Positions 1-7,872 of a stretch of 16,467 nucleotides of DNA are shown here, piece after piece. Origin of the DNA: Scleroderma bovista (taxonomy: Eukaryota > Basidiomycota > Agaricomycetes > Boletales > Sclerodermataceae); NCBI GenBank assembly GCA_037178675.1, contig JAYMGJ010000574.1, positions 1 through 16,467 on the forward strand, read 5' to 3'. The position numbers were made by a program, and so were the translations under genes. The notes under the pieces were generated by a model that made no database searches, was not told the DNA's origin, and saw nothing but the letters and a program-made list of their open reading frames with translations. Each line of letters starts with the position of its first letter. The stretch's first letter is position 1.

Positions 1-720
1 CTGTCCAGACCAATCTGACCAGTCAGGCCAATCAGACCCCAAAGACAGTCAGACCAGTCAGACCCCAAAGACAATGTATTGGTCAGACAGTAAGTTAGTC
101 AGACTAACCAGACTGTCAGAGTATCAGACAGTCCAGACCAATCAGATCAGTCAGACTAGTCCAAGTGGTCAGACACCCTCAGGCTGTCAAGCTATCAGAG
201 AATCTGCACAAGTCAGACCAGTCTTACCAATCAGACCAGTCAGTCAGAACCCTCCAGAAAGTCAGGCCAGTTGGACCAGTAAGAGATTTAAGACCACTCC
301 AGACAAGTCAGACCATTCAGAGTGGTCAGACCCTCCCAGACTGTCAGACAGTCCAGACCAATCAGGCCAGTCAGGCCAATCAGACCCCAAAGACAATAAG
401 TTGGGCAGACACCTAAGACTACCCAAAGCAGTTAGAGCAGTCAGACCCCCAAGACAACAAGTCAGACAGACATTGAAGGCCACTCCAGACAAGTAAGACA
501 AGTAAGACCAGTCAGAGCAACCAGACTGTCAGACTATCAGACAGTCCAGATCAATCAGACCCCCCCCAGGTAATAAGTCACTCAGAAAGTTAAGACCACC
601 TAGACATGTCAGAGCAGCCAGATTCCCCAGACAGTAGGTCAGTCAGATCAATTAGACCACATACTAGGTTGTCAGACTATCAGAAAGTCCAGACCACTCA
701 GACCACTCAGACACCCAGCC
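1..720 (+). repeat. Degenerate CAGAC/TCAGAC tandem array
   Basis: The stretch is made almost wholly of variants of a roughly 10-12 base unit built round GTCAGAC (as in cagaccaatcagaccagt), with drifting spacing. ORFs of up to 140 codons exist only because the unit rarely contains stops; their products are Q/T/S/D-rich and differ in each frame, so they are not taken as genes. The array runs off the left edge. It ends near a perfect 14-bp palindrome, ccagccatggctgg (715-728). Confidence 0.85.
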
Positions 721-1039
721 ATGGCTGGTTGCTGTTGTTGCACATTCACTCACATCTTTCCCTGCAATCTATCCATGCATTATTGTGGCTGGGTGCCTGG
801 TGCAAGTTAGCCCTGTGTAAGCCTGGCATCCTACTAACAGCTTACTACTAGATGTCTGTGCATGCTACCTGGACAGCTGTCTCAGAACCCCAGCTCTCCC
901 AGACCATTCTAGAAGTACTTGCACAAGCCAACAGTACCCATACCTTTACTACCTGTACTTAGTTTTCAACCACCTTCATTCATTCAATGTTTATGTTAAT
1001 TAATTTATATTCAATTATGTACAGTACAAAGAATAAATA
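721..1039. other. Spacer without a recognisable gene
   Basis: Mixed-composition DNA between two repeat arrays. No ORF here has a recognisable product. The last 80 bases (about 960-1040) are strongly AT-rich. A similarly AT-rich stretch lies at 2840-2910 on the other side of the mirrored structure, but I cannot show that the two are homologous. Confidence 0.5.
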
Positions 1040-1960
1040 TTGTATACTAATGGGGGTCCTTGTCAACACAGGGTGGTTGCTATCATTGTCGTGTTGGTAA
1101 TGGCTCGTCCAGGCGGTGGTCGCGTCGTCGAGGCAAGTGGTGGGGTGACCACAGTGGCCATGTTATCATTACTGGTGGTGGCCGCGTCATGGATGCAGGT
1201 GGGTGGTAGTCACTTCGTCAGTGCAGGTAGTGCCCGCGTCGTCGTCGACGATGATGGGGTAGTGGTGGCGGCCGCATCGTTGACGCAGGTGGGGTAGTGG
1301 TGGCAGCCGCATCGTTGACGCAGGTGGGGGTGGTCGCGTCATCGTCAACGACAGTGATGGGGTGGTGGTGATGACCGCGTCGTCAACGTAGGTACTAGGG
1401 GGTGGTCGCGTCATCGTTGACGACGGTGGGGTGGTGGTGGTGACCGCGTCGTCGACGCAGGTGGACGGTGGTCGCAATTACCCTACATCACCTACTATAT
1501 ATTCTTTTTTTTATATTTTTTTTTTTTTTTTTTTTTTTTATTCCCCCCCCGGTGGGGTGATAGTGGTGACCGCGTCGTTGTTGTCGACGGTGGTGACCAC
1601 GTCATCGTCGACGCAGGTAGGTGGTCACGTCGTCAACGGAGGGGGTGGTCGCATCGTCGTCGTCGACGGTGGTGGGGTGGTGGTGGCCACGTCGCCGACG
1701 CAGGTGGGGGGTGGTCGCGTCGTCGACGGTGGGGGGGTGGTGGCCGTGTCGTCGTCGACACTGCCAGTGGTGGTGGTAGTGGCGTCGACGACGCTTGTGG
1801 TAGGGTCTTCGTCGTTGTCATCGACGCAGGTGGTGGTGGTGTGACGCGTCGACAACGCTGGTGGGCGTCGTTGTCGTCGCCATCGACGCTGGGGATCGTG
1901 GCAGGGGATCGTCGTCGGTGGCCACGTCAGTAGTGCGTTGACGGGGGTGGCAAGTACTTA
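1040..1960 (+). repeat. GT/CG-rich minisatellite, left arm of inverted pair
   Basis: The array consists of variants of gtgaccgcgtcgtcgacg and caggtgggtggtggtcgcg, with a larger period of about 60-70 bases in the better-preserved parts (for example 1411-1475). It is interrupted by a T-rich tract and a run of eight C (about 1505-1550). The plus strand is G-rich, with many GGTGG runs. The unit is the reverse complement of the unit at 2090-2830. ORFs inside give V/T/S-rich or T/P-rich low-complexity peptides and are not credible genes. Confidence 0.85.
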
Positions 1961-2008
1961 CCTAGGTGGTATATTACTTTGTTTTGTTGTTGCGGAGGAG
2001 ACTTGTCT

Positions 2009-2066
2009 AATTTTTGAAGTGTTGTGATTACAAATCGTGATTTGTAATCACAACACTTCAAAAATT
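2009..2066. repeat. Perfect 28-bp inverted repeat (hairpin) at centre of mirrored arrays
   Basis: The arms are 2009-2036 and 2039-2066, separated by only GT (2037-2038). The left arm begins aatttttgaagtgttgtg and the right arm is its exact reverse complement. The arms are AT-rich, unlike the CG-rich arrays on either side. The flanks (cggagga and tctccg) also show weak complementarity, so the stem may once have been longer. It marks the point at which repeat orientation and strand G/C skew flip. Confidence 0.95.
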
Positions 2067-2089
2067 CTCCGAAGTCCCTCTCCCTTACC

Positions 2090-2830
2090 ACTATCCTTCA
2101 CCACCACCACCACCACCACCTCCCACGACGACGACGGCGACGGCGACAGCGATGCCGTCGTTGACACCAGGTACGCAGTTCCCCCACCAGCCACCAACAC
2201 TGACGACCACGACAGCCCAGTGTCGACCGCATCAACCTTCACCACCCCCAATGACGACGACGACGCCCACCAGCGTTGTCGACGCGACCACCACCCCCAC
2301 CTGCGTCGACGATGACGCGGTCACCACCCCCACCTGCATCACCCCCACCTGCGTCACCACCACCACCCCACCACCGTCGACGATGACGTGACCACCCCAC
2401 CTGCGCTGACGACGCGGTCACCACTACCACCCACCACCGTTGTCGCCGATGACGCGACCATCCCCCACCTGCGTCGACGACGCGGTCACCACGACCACCT
2501 ACCACGATGACGCAACCATCCCCCACCTGCATCGACAACGCGGTCACCACGACCACCCCACCATCGTCGTCGACGATGACGCGACCACCTCCCACCTGCA
2601 TCGATTACGACGTGGCCACCACCACTACCCCACTGTCGTCGTCGACGATGGCGCGACCATCCCCCACCTGCGTCGACGACGCGGTCACCACCACAACCCC
2701 ACCGTCGTCGACGATGACGCGACCACCCACTTGCGTCGACGACGCGTTCACCACCACCACCCCATCACCGACGACGACGACGACGACACGACCATCCCCC
2801 AGTGTTGTCGACATGACTGCTCCCTGTTGC
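2090..2830 (-). repeat. AC/CG-rich minisatellite, right arm of inverted pair
   Basis: The array is built of variants of a roughly 66-base unit that includes cccacctgcgtcgacgacg, gcggtcaccaccaccacc and gtcgtcgacgatgacgcg. Its reverse complement matches the 1040-1960 array closely; for example the unit at 1411-1475 is nearly the complement of units here. It opens with a (CCA)n run near 2098-2121 and includes (GAC)n near 2770-2795. ORFs of 117-150 codons on both strands are low-complexity products of the repeat. Confidence 0.85.
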
Positions 2831-2964
2831 TGCTGCTGCCGGCTAATATTATTTCAATAGTAGCAATGTATAATTTGATAGTAGTAATATAATAATAATA
2901 ACATTCAATGTACTAGTGTAAATGATTCTGCTGCCCATTATAAGTCTGTCTAATATAAATATTT
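2831..2964. other. AT-rich spacer
   Basis: Short AT-rich segment with (TAA)n-like runs, between the CG-rich minisatellite and the GTCTGA array. No gene or site recognised. Confidence 0.5.
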
Positions 2965-3800
2965 GATTGGCTGATAACCTCATCTACTGCACATACGATA
3001 GTCTGATGATCTAAGCATATGCTAAGCTGGAACCTCTGATATTCTGATTTACTGAGTAGCCAAGTATCTGAGCTTACTGATTTTCTGACAATCTGATGTG
3101 GTCTGAACATCTGGGAATCTGAGGATATGCTAAGTTGAAATCTCTGAAATTCTGATATACTGAGTGTCTGGGTGTCTGGGTGGTGAGATTTCTGCACACA
3201 TGATCTTCTGAAAAGGTGGTGGTCTGATCTGGTCTGAAGATCTGGGGGACTGACAATATACTGAGCTGAAACCTCTGATATTCTGATCTTCTGAATGTCT
3301 GAGTGTCTGAGACTTCTGCATACATGATCATCTGGCTAGCTGCTGGTCTTATATGTTTCATTTCCTGTGTAGCTAGTAGCCTTATTGGCTGATATGTCTG
3401 ATGATCTGAAAATCTAGCTAACTGACTGGTTTTAAAAGAATTATTGACTAAGTGTCTGGCTAACTGATGGTCTTATATGTCTTATTTCCTGTCCAGCTAG
3501 AAGTCTTATTAACTGATATATCTGAAATATATTATGGCCTGTGAAACTAGTAATCTTACTAGCTGATATGTCTGAAAGCCTGAGGGTCTACCTAACTGAG
3601 TGGTCTTATATGTCTTATTTCCTGTCCAGCTAGAGGTCTTATCAGCTGACATGTCTGAAAGCCTGAAGGTCTGGCTGTCTGGCTGTCTGATTTCAGACAC
3701 CACCTCATGCTGATGGTCTGAAATGGTCTGACTGGCTGATGTGACTTATTCATCTGAACTGTCTGATTCCAGACACCCCAGACACTGTAAGTCAGTTCAG
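2965..3800 (-). repeat. GTCTGA/ATCTGA tandem array with ~130-bp higher-order units
   Basis: Built from short words such as gtctgatgatctgaaa, complementary in type to the CAGAC array at 1-720. On top of this lie longer units. A block starting ggtcttatatgtcttatttc recurs at about 3345, 3469 and 3602, and a block with ctgatattctgat next to tactgag recurs near 3017, 3125 and 3255. The spacing is roughly 108-133 bases. ORFs on the minus strand are repeat products. The right end abuts broken copia integrase sequence. Confidence 0.8.
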
Positions 3801-3814
3801 ACAAATTGTCATGT

Positions 3815-4193
3815 TGCTGATGTTTCTCAAGGAGTGCTCGATCAAACAGATCGGATTTATACTCTCCGCCAGCATCGGACATCCATCCAACGACGTGCGT
3901 ATCATGTTGGACGCGCACCATTTCGAGGAAATCTTTGGCAGCCGTAATCGCTGCAGCTTTGGAGCGAAGAGGCATAGTCCAGGCATGAGAAGTATAGTTG
4001 TCATAGAAGGTGATAACATATTTAAACTTCCGGTACGACGTAACCGGGAAGGATTTTAGATCAGAGTGCACCAGCTCGAAGGGCTTGGAAGCACGTCTTT
4101 CATTTTCTGGGAAAGCTTGATTGGGCATTTTGCCAAGAGCACATCCAGGGCAAACACAATCCTCAGTAGGAAAGTGGATCTCCGGGAAGCGCT
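3815..4193 (-). pseudogene. Copia integrase N-terminal and core fragment, truncated
   Basis: The minus-strand frame shows the pre-integrase zinc motif CVCPGCALGKM and then the start of the rve integrase core. That core includes FELVHSDLKSFPV with the first catalytic Asp, a stretch about YITFYDNYTSHAWTMPL-like residues, and WMSDAGGEYKSDLFDRALL with the second catalytic Asp. This is the copia spacing. The expected continuation (PHTPQQNG and the catalytic Glu) is missing. After about FDRALLEKHQQ the frame runs into GTCTGA-array sequence and the remaining residues down to 3592 are repeat translation. The 5' side is cut by the insert at 4194-4461. The protein would have catalysed insertion of copia cDNA into the genome; this copy cannot. 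Confidence 0.9.
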
Positions 4194-4461
4194 GTAGAGA
4201 CAGTCCTGTCTCTAGGTGTGTAGATTGGTAGTACTGATACTGGACTCTTACCTTAGCTATGTAGGCTTGTACTTAGCTTACTAAGCAACTTCCCTCTTTC
4301 CTCTGTATATGTTTGATCTCAGTCCTGGAGTGACTGAACACCTCTACTCTCCCTACTTCCTCTAGTCTCCCCAGTCCCTGGGAGCTCTGCCAGACCTCCA
4401 GAAGCCCTGGGGTCGAGCGTGCCTCACCTGAGGCAGCAGCAACACCCAACCCCCCCCTACA
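4194..4461 (-). mobile_element. Solo-LTR-like insertion in copia
   Basis: About 268 bp interrupt the copia pre-integrase frame. On the minus strand the insert starts TGTAGGGGGGGGTTGGG and ends CTGTCTCTACA, giving short inverted TGTAG/CTACA ends typical of an LTR. The flanks read cagcac on one side and cagcgc on the other, consistent with a 5-6 bp target duplication carrying one CpG-type change. The last 20 bases on the minus strand are a perfect inverted repeat (tagagacag, tc spacer, ctgtctcta; 4195-4214). No coding potential. A short non-autonomous element is an alternative to a solo LTR. Confidence 0.7.
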
Positions 4462-4628
4462 GTGCTGCGTATGTTTTTGTGCGCATCAGAGTACTTCCTT
4501 CAAGGGGTGCCCGAATCTCCGGTGCATAATGTCGTAATCAACTTTGCTCACAGAGGCAATATAGTTAGATCTAATTATCAGGATAGATCTAATCCCGAAA
4601 ATGACGTTGCGATCGTCTTCTGGGTCTG
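4462..4628 (-). pseudogene. Copia GAG-pre-integrase segment
   Basis: The minus-strand translation contains VDYDIMHRRFGHPLKEVL, the conserved HRRFGHP core of the copia pre-integrase domain, followed by an in-frame TGA (4486-4488) and then CAQKHTQ. A CGA codon at the TGA would give Arg and keep the motif. Upstream the frame runs through the 4629-4633 target site into the segment at 7873 and above once the nested element is removed. The segment normally helps form the zinc-binding N-terminus of integrase. Confidence 0.85.
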
Positions 4629-4633
4629 GCCCA

Positions 4634-4915
4634 TATAGAAAGGTGGTGGTCTGCACAGGGAAGGTCTAGCCTAAGGAAGGGAGAAGGAGATCTGTAGGTA
4701 ACCTCAGTATGCTGGCAAGCTACTGATATATTAGTATATACCTGTAGGTAACTACAAGGTATTAGTAGGTAGATATGGTGGTTAGTAGATGGTACTCACC
4801 CTCAGTATGCTGGCAAGCTACTGAGGGACTATGGTAATAGACTCTACTGTATAGTGCGCTTTATGCTTATGTAAGTAAGTAAACAAACCATAACAGTCTG
4901 TTTATAACTCCAACA
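4634..4915 (-). repeat. 3' LTR of the gag-only element
   Basis: 282 bp, matching 7591-7872 with no difference found by eye. Read on the minus strand it opens TGTTGGAGTTATAAACAG, with a TATAAA box near the start. It holds a 24-bp word twice (4703-4726 and 4801-4824) that can fold into a hairpin (CAGTA, bulged T, GCT, loop GGCA, AGCTACTG). The words tgtaggtaac and gtaagtaagt also recur. Confidence 0.95.
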
Positions 4916-4924
4916 CTCCCCCAT
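4916..4924 (-). promoter_or_regulatory. Polypurine tract
   Basis: The minus strand reads ATGGGGGAG directly before the 3' LTR start TGTTGGAG. Its position and purine content fit the primer for plus-strand DNA synthesis. Confidence 0.75.
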
Positions 4925-5127
4925 AAACAGAGTGGGGTAATGAATAGAAAGGATAGTAAAAGTAATCAATGAATGTACTTAGCTATATCCAATAAAATGT
5001 TGTTCTAAATGTGTCCGATTCGAACAGAATTTGAGACTTGTGAATGCGAAGGTTTGTTGTGACTTCCGCATCGTTGCCCGATTTGGTAAGTCGCGTTGTG
5101 CCTCATATGCCTGAGCGCGCGGATCTC

Positions 5128-7539
5128 TCATCCGTAGTCTCCGTCGTCGCGTCTGCGAGGCTCCCCCAGCATCCTGGATTCGAAGGTAAGTTTACTAACC
5201 CTTCTTGTTTGCTTTTCAGGTCTCTGCATCGACTGGATCGCGTTAACGCGTCCAAGGTGAGTCGTCTCGACTTCTGGCGTTTGACTGATGTTTGTAGGTA
5301 CGATCTTGATTCGCCCGCGTCGACGCCTGGGTCTAATGACTCCATAGGCACGTCTCGGGGCGTTCCTGGGTGGTTGCGTGGCGCGTGTGCGTCCTAGGTG
5401 AGTCGTTTCGACTTGTTTCGTTTGGCTGACATTTATTCGCTCGATCTTGAGTCTTCCGCGACGCCGTCGACGCCTGACGAGTCCGTACGGACGGCTTTCG
5501 TGTTGGATTGGTGGCCTTGACGACACTGGTGAGTTTCCATCTCGTGTTCTTCGACTCTGGCGCTCGTGCTGACTCTCTCTAGCCAGCAGCGCTGTTTCGA
5601 CTCGTTTCGAGTCGACGCCGCTGCCGCTTGTCGTGTCGTCCACGTCCCCAACGTCTCCGTATCCATCGCCGTCGCCATCGCCAGCCCTCTCGCCCTCGAT
5701 ATCTCTCGTGCAATTGCGATCGCGTGCGCTCTCGACCTCTCCGAACACAAATGTTCGACTTGCGGTGCCTAACGCCTCAATAGGCGCGTTCCACGGTGCG
5801 TACACGTCGATACCATCTGCGCTGACCTTTCTCCATCGACTAGGAAGCTTGGGTGTCGCAGTATCGCGTCCGTTAGGTGAGTTTCGCGTGTTCTGTTCGA
5901 TTCGACTCGCTCTGACGGTTTTCGTTCCGTTTGCAGCCGTTTCCGTCGCGTTTCCAATGCTCTGCGCATCCCTGCGTATGCTCGACGCATCCGCGTGACT
6001 CCCACAGCCGTTAGGCTCGTCTGGAGTCCGTTTCGCGGCTCCAATAGGTAAGTCTGGCGGTTTAGCTCGCTTTCGGGGTGTACTGATGATTTCCGTCGCG
6101 TTTGCAGGTATATTCGTGTGCGTTTTGACGCTTGGCACGTCCATGGGCCCAGTCAACGCGTCCGTCTGGCTTCCAAAGCCGTCCGTCGCGTTTACGACGC
6201 GATTCGCGCCTCCAGCTCCCAGGTACGTCCCTGCTCCCTCACTGTTGCTCATACCAGCTGTTTCAGCTCCGTTTGACGCGTTCAGAGTGTCCGTCGAGCC
6301 TGTCCGTCCATCCGCCTGACCCCTCGACGCATCCGCTCCGCTTCCAGGACCATTTGCGTCGTCTGCACGCCAATTCGCGCCTCGTAGGTGCACGCGCAGT
6401 ATTTCACCACCGTCTGGGCTCTCCGACTCGATCGACGCGATTACGAGTGCGGCAGACTCGTTTGGCGTGCCTGTGGGCTCGACTTCTCGATCTCCGTCGC
6501 CGTCCACCATGCCTAATTGCTGGCAACATTCGACAATCGTTTCCAGCTCGTCAATGCACGCTCCCTTGCTCGTACCCTCCTCGCAGCTCAGTCTGCCGCT
6601 CGAACATACTTCCCACTCCCCCTCGAGCGGTAGTCCGTATGGGTTAGGTACGTCGTTCGCGTTTTCGTCGTGCTGACAGCTTTCTTCGCAGTAAAAATTT
6701 GTTTGTTGGAGTCGCGATTGGGGTTCGCGCTCCGTTTCGTCGCCTTTGTCGACTCTACAGACCCTCTCCGCCGGTTCTCTGCCCAGCAAGGCCGTTCTGT
6801 CGACGTCCACGATCGTTTCGCGTGGGTTGGCCGACTGGGCCTTCCCATTTGTGCGCTCTGCCGTCACAACACTTTCCGCCACCTCCTGCTTGCACTCGCG
6901 TGGCTCGCCATCAATTGGTGGCCTCAGTGTCAGCGGCAGTGAGTCTTGTGGCTCGTTTTGTGTTTCGTGCGGCTCGCTTTCGAGTAGGACTAATGTCCCT
7001 GCGCTCTTCGCGCTATTGCCCTTCGCCGAGGCTTCAAAGCTCGTGCGTGGGTCTTGAGTGCGTCCGACATTTCCGTCGTTGACGTCTTCAGTGCCTCGAG
7101 TGAGGGCTTTCGTTGGTAGGTCTTCCTGTCCTGCGCCAGTGGCTGCATTTTGACTCGTAGGACTTTCTGCTGACGGATAATGTTTGTCCTCGTTTGCGCA
7201 GGTCGCGAGTTTTGTTTCAGCATCCCTCTCGATCAGATCGTAGTCATGGAATCTGCGTGCGAGAAACACGAACATTTTGTGCGCGGTATTGAGTTTCCGA
7301 ATGGGGCGGAGGAGTTCGAGTGGTAGAGTAGGGTAAATGAGAAACTTAGCAGTAGCATCTTGTCCCTCCCAATCATCACTTCCATCATTTTCCTCCCAGC
7401 CAGCCAACACTCCAAGGGGTTCAACTATGTGTGTGGCTGCGGCCTCAATTAGTTTCGCGCGGTAAATTTTCCAGTTTCGTCCGTCGAGTTCGAGTGTGGG
7501 AATTTTGACCATTTCACTTGTTTTTCCAGTGGGTTCCAT
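5128..7539 (-). CDS. Gag-like protein of non-autonomous LTR element (803 aa)
   Basis: This intact single ORF fills nearly all of the element between primer site and purine tract. Residues about 10-110 (IPTLELDGRNWKIYRAKL, then FLARRFHDYDLIERDAETKLA) resemble the N-terminal part of copia-type Gag, which packs element RNA into cytoplasmic particles. Residues about 115-650 are hydrophilic, rich in E, D, T, N, G and S, and probably disordered. Near the C-terminus an Arg-rich module occurs twice (about residues 684-721 and 731-770): YGLVRRRRRRGRLKI and YGVIRPRRRRGRIKI, each followed by a NxSQTxxVETTHLGR motif. No CCHC zinc knuckle is seen, so these Arg-rich modules may do the RNA binding (inference). 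Codons are very rich in CpG, unlike the decayed neighbours. The ATG at 7539 is the first after the primer site. No protease motif (DSG/DTG) is found, so processing must come from elsewhere or not occur. Confidence 0.85.
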   Translation of the reverse strand: MEPTGKTSEMVKIPTLELDGRNWKIYRAKLIEAAATHIVEPLGVLAGWEENDGSDDWEGQDATAKFLIYPTLPLELLRPIRKLNTAHKMFVFLARRFHDYDLIERDAETKLATCANEDKHYPSAESPTSQNAATGAGQEDLPTKALTRGTEDVNDGNVGRTQDPRTSFEASAKGNSAKSAGTLVLLESEPHETQNEPQDSLPLTLRPPIDGEPRECKQEVAESVVTAERTNGKAQSANPRETIVDVDRTALLGREPAERVCRVDKGDETEREPQSRLQQTNFYCEESCQHDENANDVPNPYGLPLEGEWEVCSSGRLSCEEGTSKGACIDELETIVECCQQLGMVDGDGDREVEPTGTPNESAALVIASIESESPDGGEILRVHLRGANWRADDANGPGSGADASRGQADGRTGSTDTLNASNGAETAGMSNSEGAGTYLGAGGANRVVNATDGFGSQTDALTGPMDVPSVKTHTNIPANATEIISTPRKRAKPPDLPIGAAKRTPDEPNGCGSHADASSIRRDAQSIGNATETAANGTKTVRASRIEQNTRNSPNGRDTATPKLPSRWRKVSADGIDVYAPWNAPIEALGTASRTFVFGEVESARDRNCTRDIEGERAGDGDGDGYGDVGDVDDTTSGSGVDSKRVETALLARESQHERQSRRTRDGNSPVSSRPPIQHESRPYGLVRRRRRRGRLKIERINVSQTKQVETTHLGRTRATQPPRNAPRRAYGVIRPRRRRGRIKIVPTNISQTPEVETTHLGRVNAIQSMQRPEKQTRRVSKLTFESRMLGEPRRRDDGDYG

Positions 7540-7578
7540 TTCTCCTGGTATTCCTTTCCTCCTGGCTAGGCAGAGCCA

Positions 7579-7590
7579 GGGCTCATAACC
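7579..7590 (-). promoter_or_regulatory. Primer-binding site matching initiator tRNA-Met anticodon arm
   Basis: The plus strand reads GGGCTCATAACC immediately beside the LTR boundary at 7591. This is the conserved anticodon stem-loop of eukaryotic initiator tRNA-Met, with CAT as anticodon. The minus-strand RNA would therefore pair with the internal anticodon arm and not the tRNA 3' end, as known for Ty5 and Drosophila copia, which use a half-tRNA primer. The same 15 bases, cagggctcataacct, occur at 9997-10011. Confidence 0.85.
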
Positions 7591-7872
7591 TATAGAAAGG
7601 TGGTGGTCTGCACAGGGAAGGTCTAGCCTAAGGAAGGGAGAAGGAGATCTGTAGGTAACCTCAGTATGCTGGCAAGCTACTGATATATTAGTATATACCT
7701 GTAGGTAACTACAAGGTATTAGTAGGTAGATATGGTGGTTAGTAGATGGTACTCACCCTCAGTATGCTGGCAAGCTACTGAGGGACTATGGTAATAGACT
7801 CTACTGTATAGTGCGCTTTATGCTTATGTAAGTAAGTAAACAAACCATAACAGTCTGTTTATAACTCCAACA
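7591..7872 (-). repeat. 5' LTR of the gag-only element
   Basis: 282 bp, matching 4634-4915 with no difference found by eye. On the minus strand it opens with TGTTGGAGTTATAAACAG, followed inward by GTTTGTTTACTTACTTACAT. As the 5' copy it should carry the promoter; a TATAAA lies ten bases from its start. The paired 24-bp hairpin words lie at 7660-7683 and 7758-7781. The target-site copy gccca follows at 7873-7877. Confidence 0.95.

Larger units (their letters stand above)
4634..7872 (-). mobile_element. Complete young gag-only LTR retrotransposon (non-autonomous)
   Basis: The 3,239-bp element is bounded by identical 282-bp direct repeats (4634-4915 and 7591-7872) and flanked by a perfect 5-bp target duplication, gccca (4629-4633 and 7873-7877). 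On the minus strand the LTR starts TGTTGGAG and ends in TATA rather than the usual CA. The primer-binding site follows the 5' LTR directly (7579-7590) and a purine tract precedes the 3' LTR (minus ATGGGGGAG, about 4916-4924). The only long ORF is an 803-residue Gag-like protein; no protease, integrase or reverse transcriptase is present. Movement must therefore rely on enzymes from another element, plausibly copia. LTR identity implies recent insertion. Confidence 0.95.

Noticed and set aside
74..496. 140-codon ORF in the CAGAC array
   Set aside because: Several frames on both strands are open through the same array, with compositionally biased products.
1431..1844. 137-codon plus-strand ORF and overlapping minus-strand ORFs in the left minisatellite
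   Set aside because: Low-complexity V/S/T or T/P peptides with open frames on both strands over the same repeat; no domain.
2440..2892. 150-codon plus-strand ORF in the right minisatellite
   Set aside because: The product is a repeat of the 66-base unit (H/T/D-rich); its frame is open because the unit lacks stops.
6132..6647. 171-codon plus-strand ORF opposite the Gag-like gene
   Set aside because: Antisense shadow of the 803-residue ORF; P/R/S-rich without domain.
7579..7590. Initiator tRNA-Met gene suggested by GGGCTCATAACC
   Set aside because: No cloverleaf arms around either occurrence; the string sits exactly at LTR boundaries and is a primer site.
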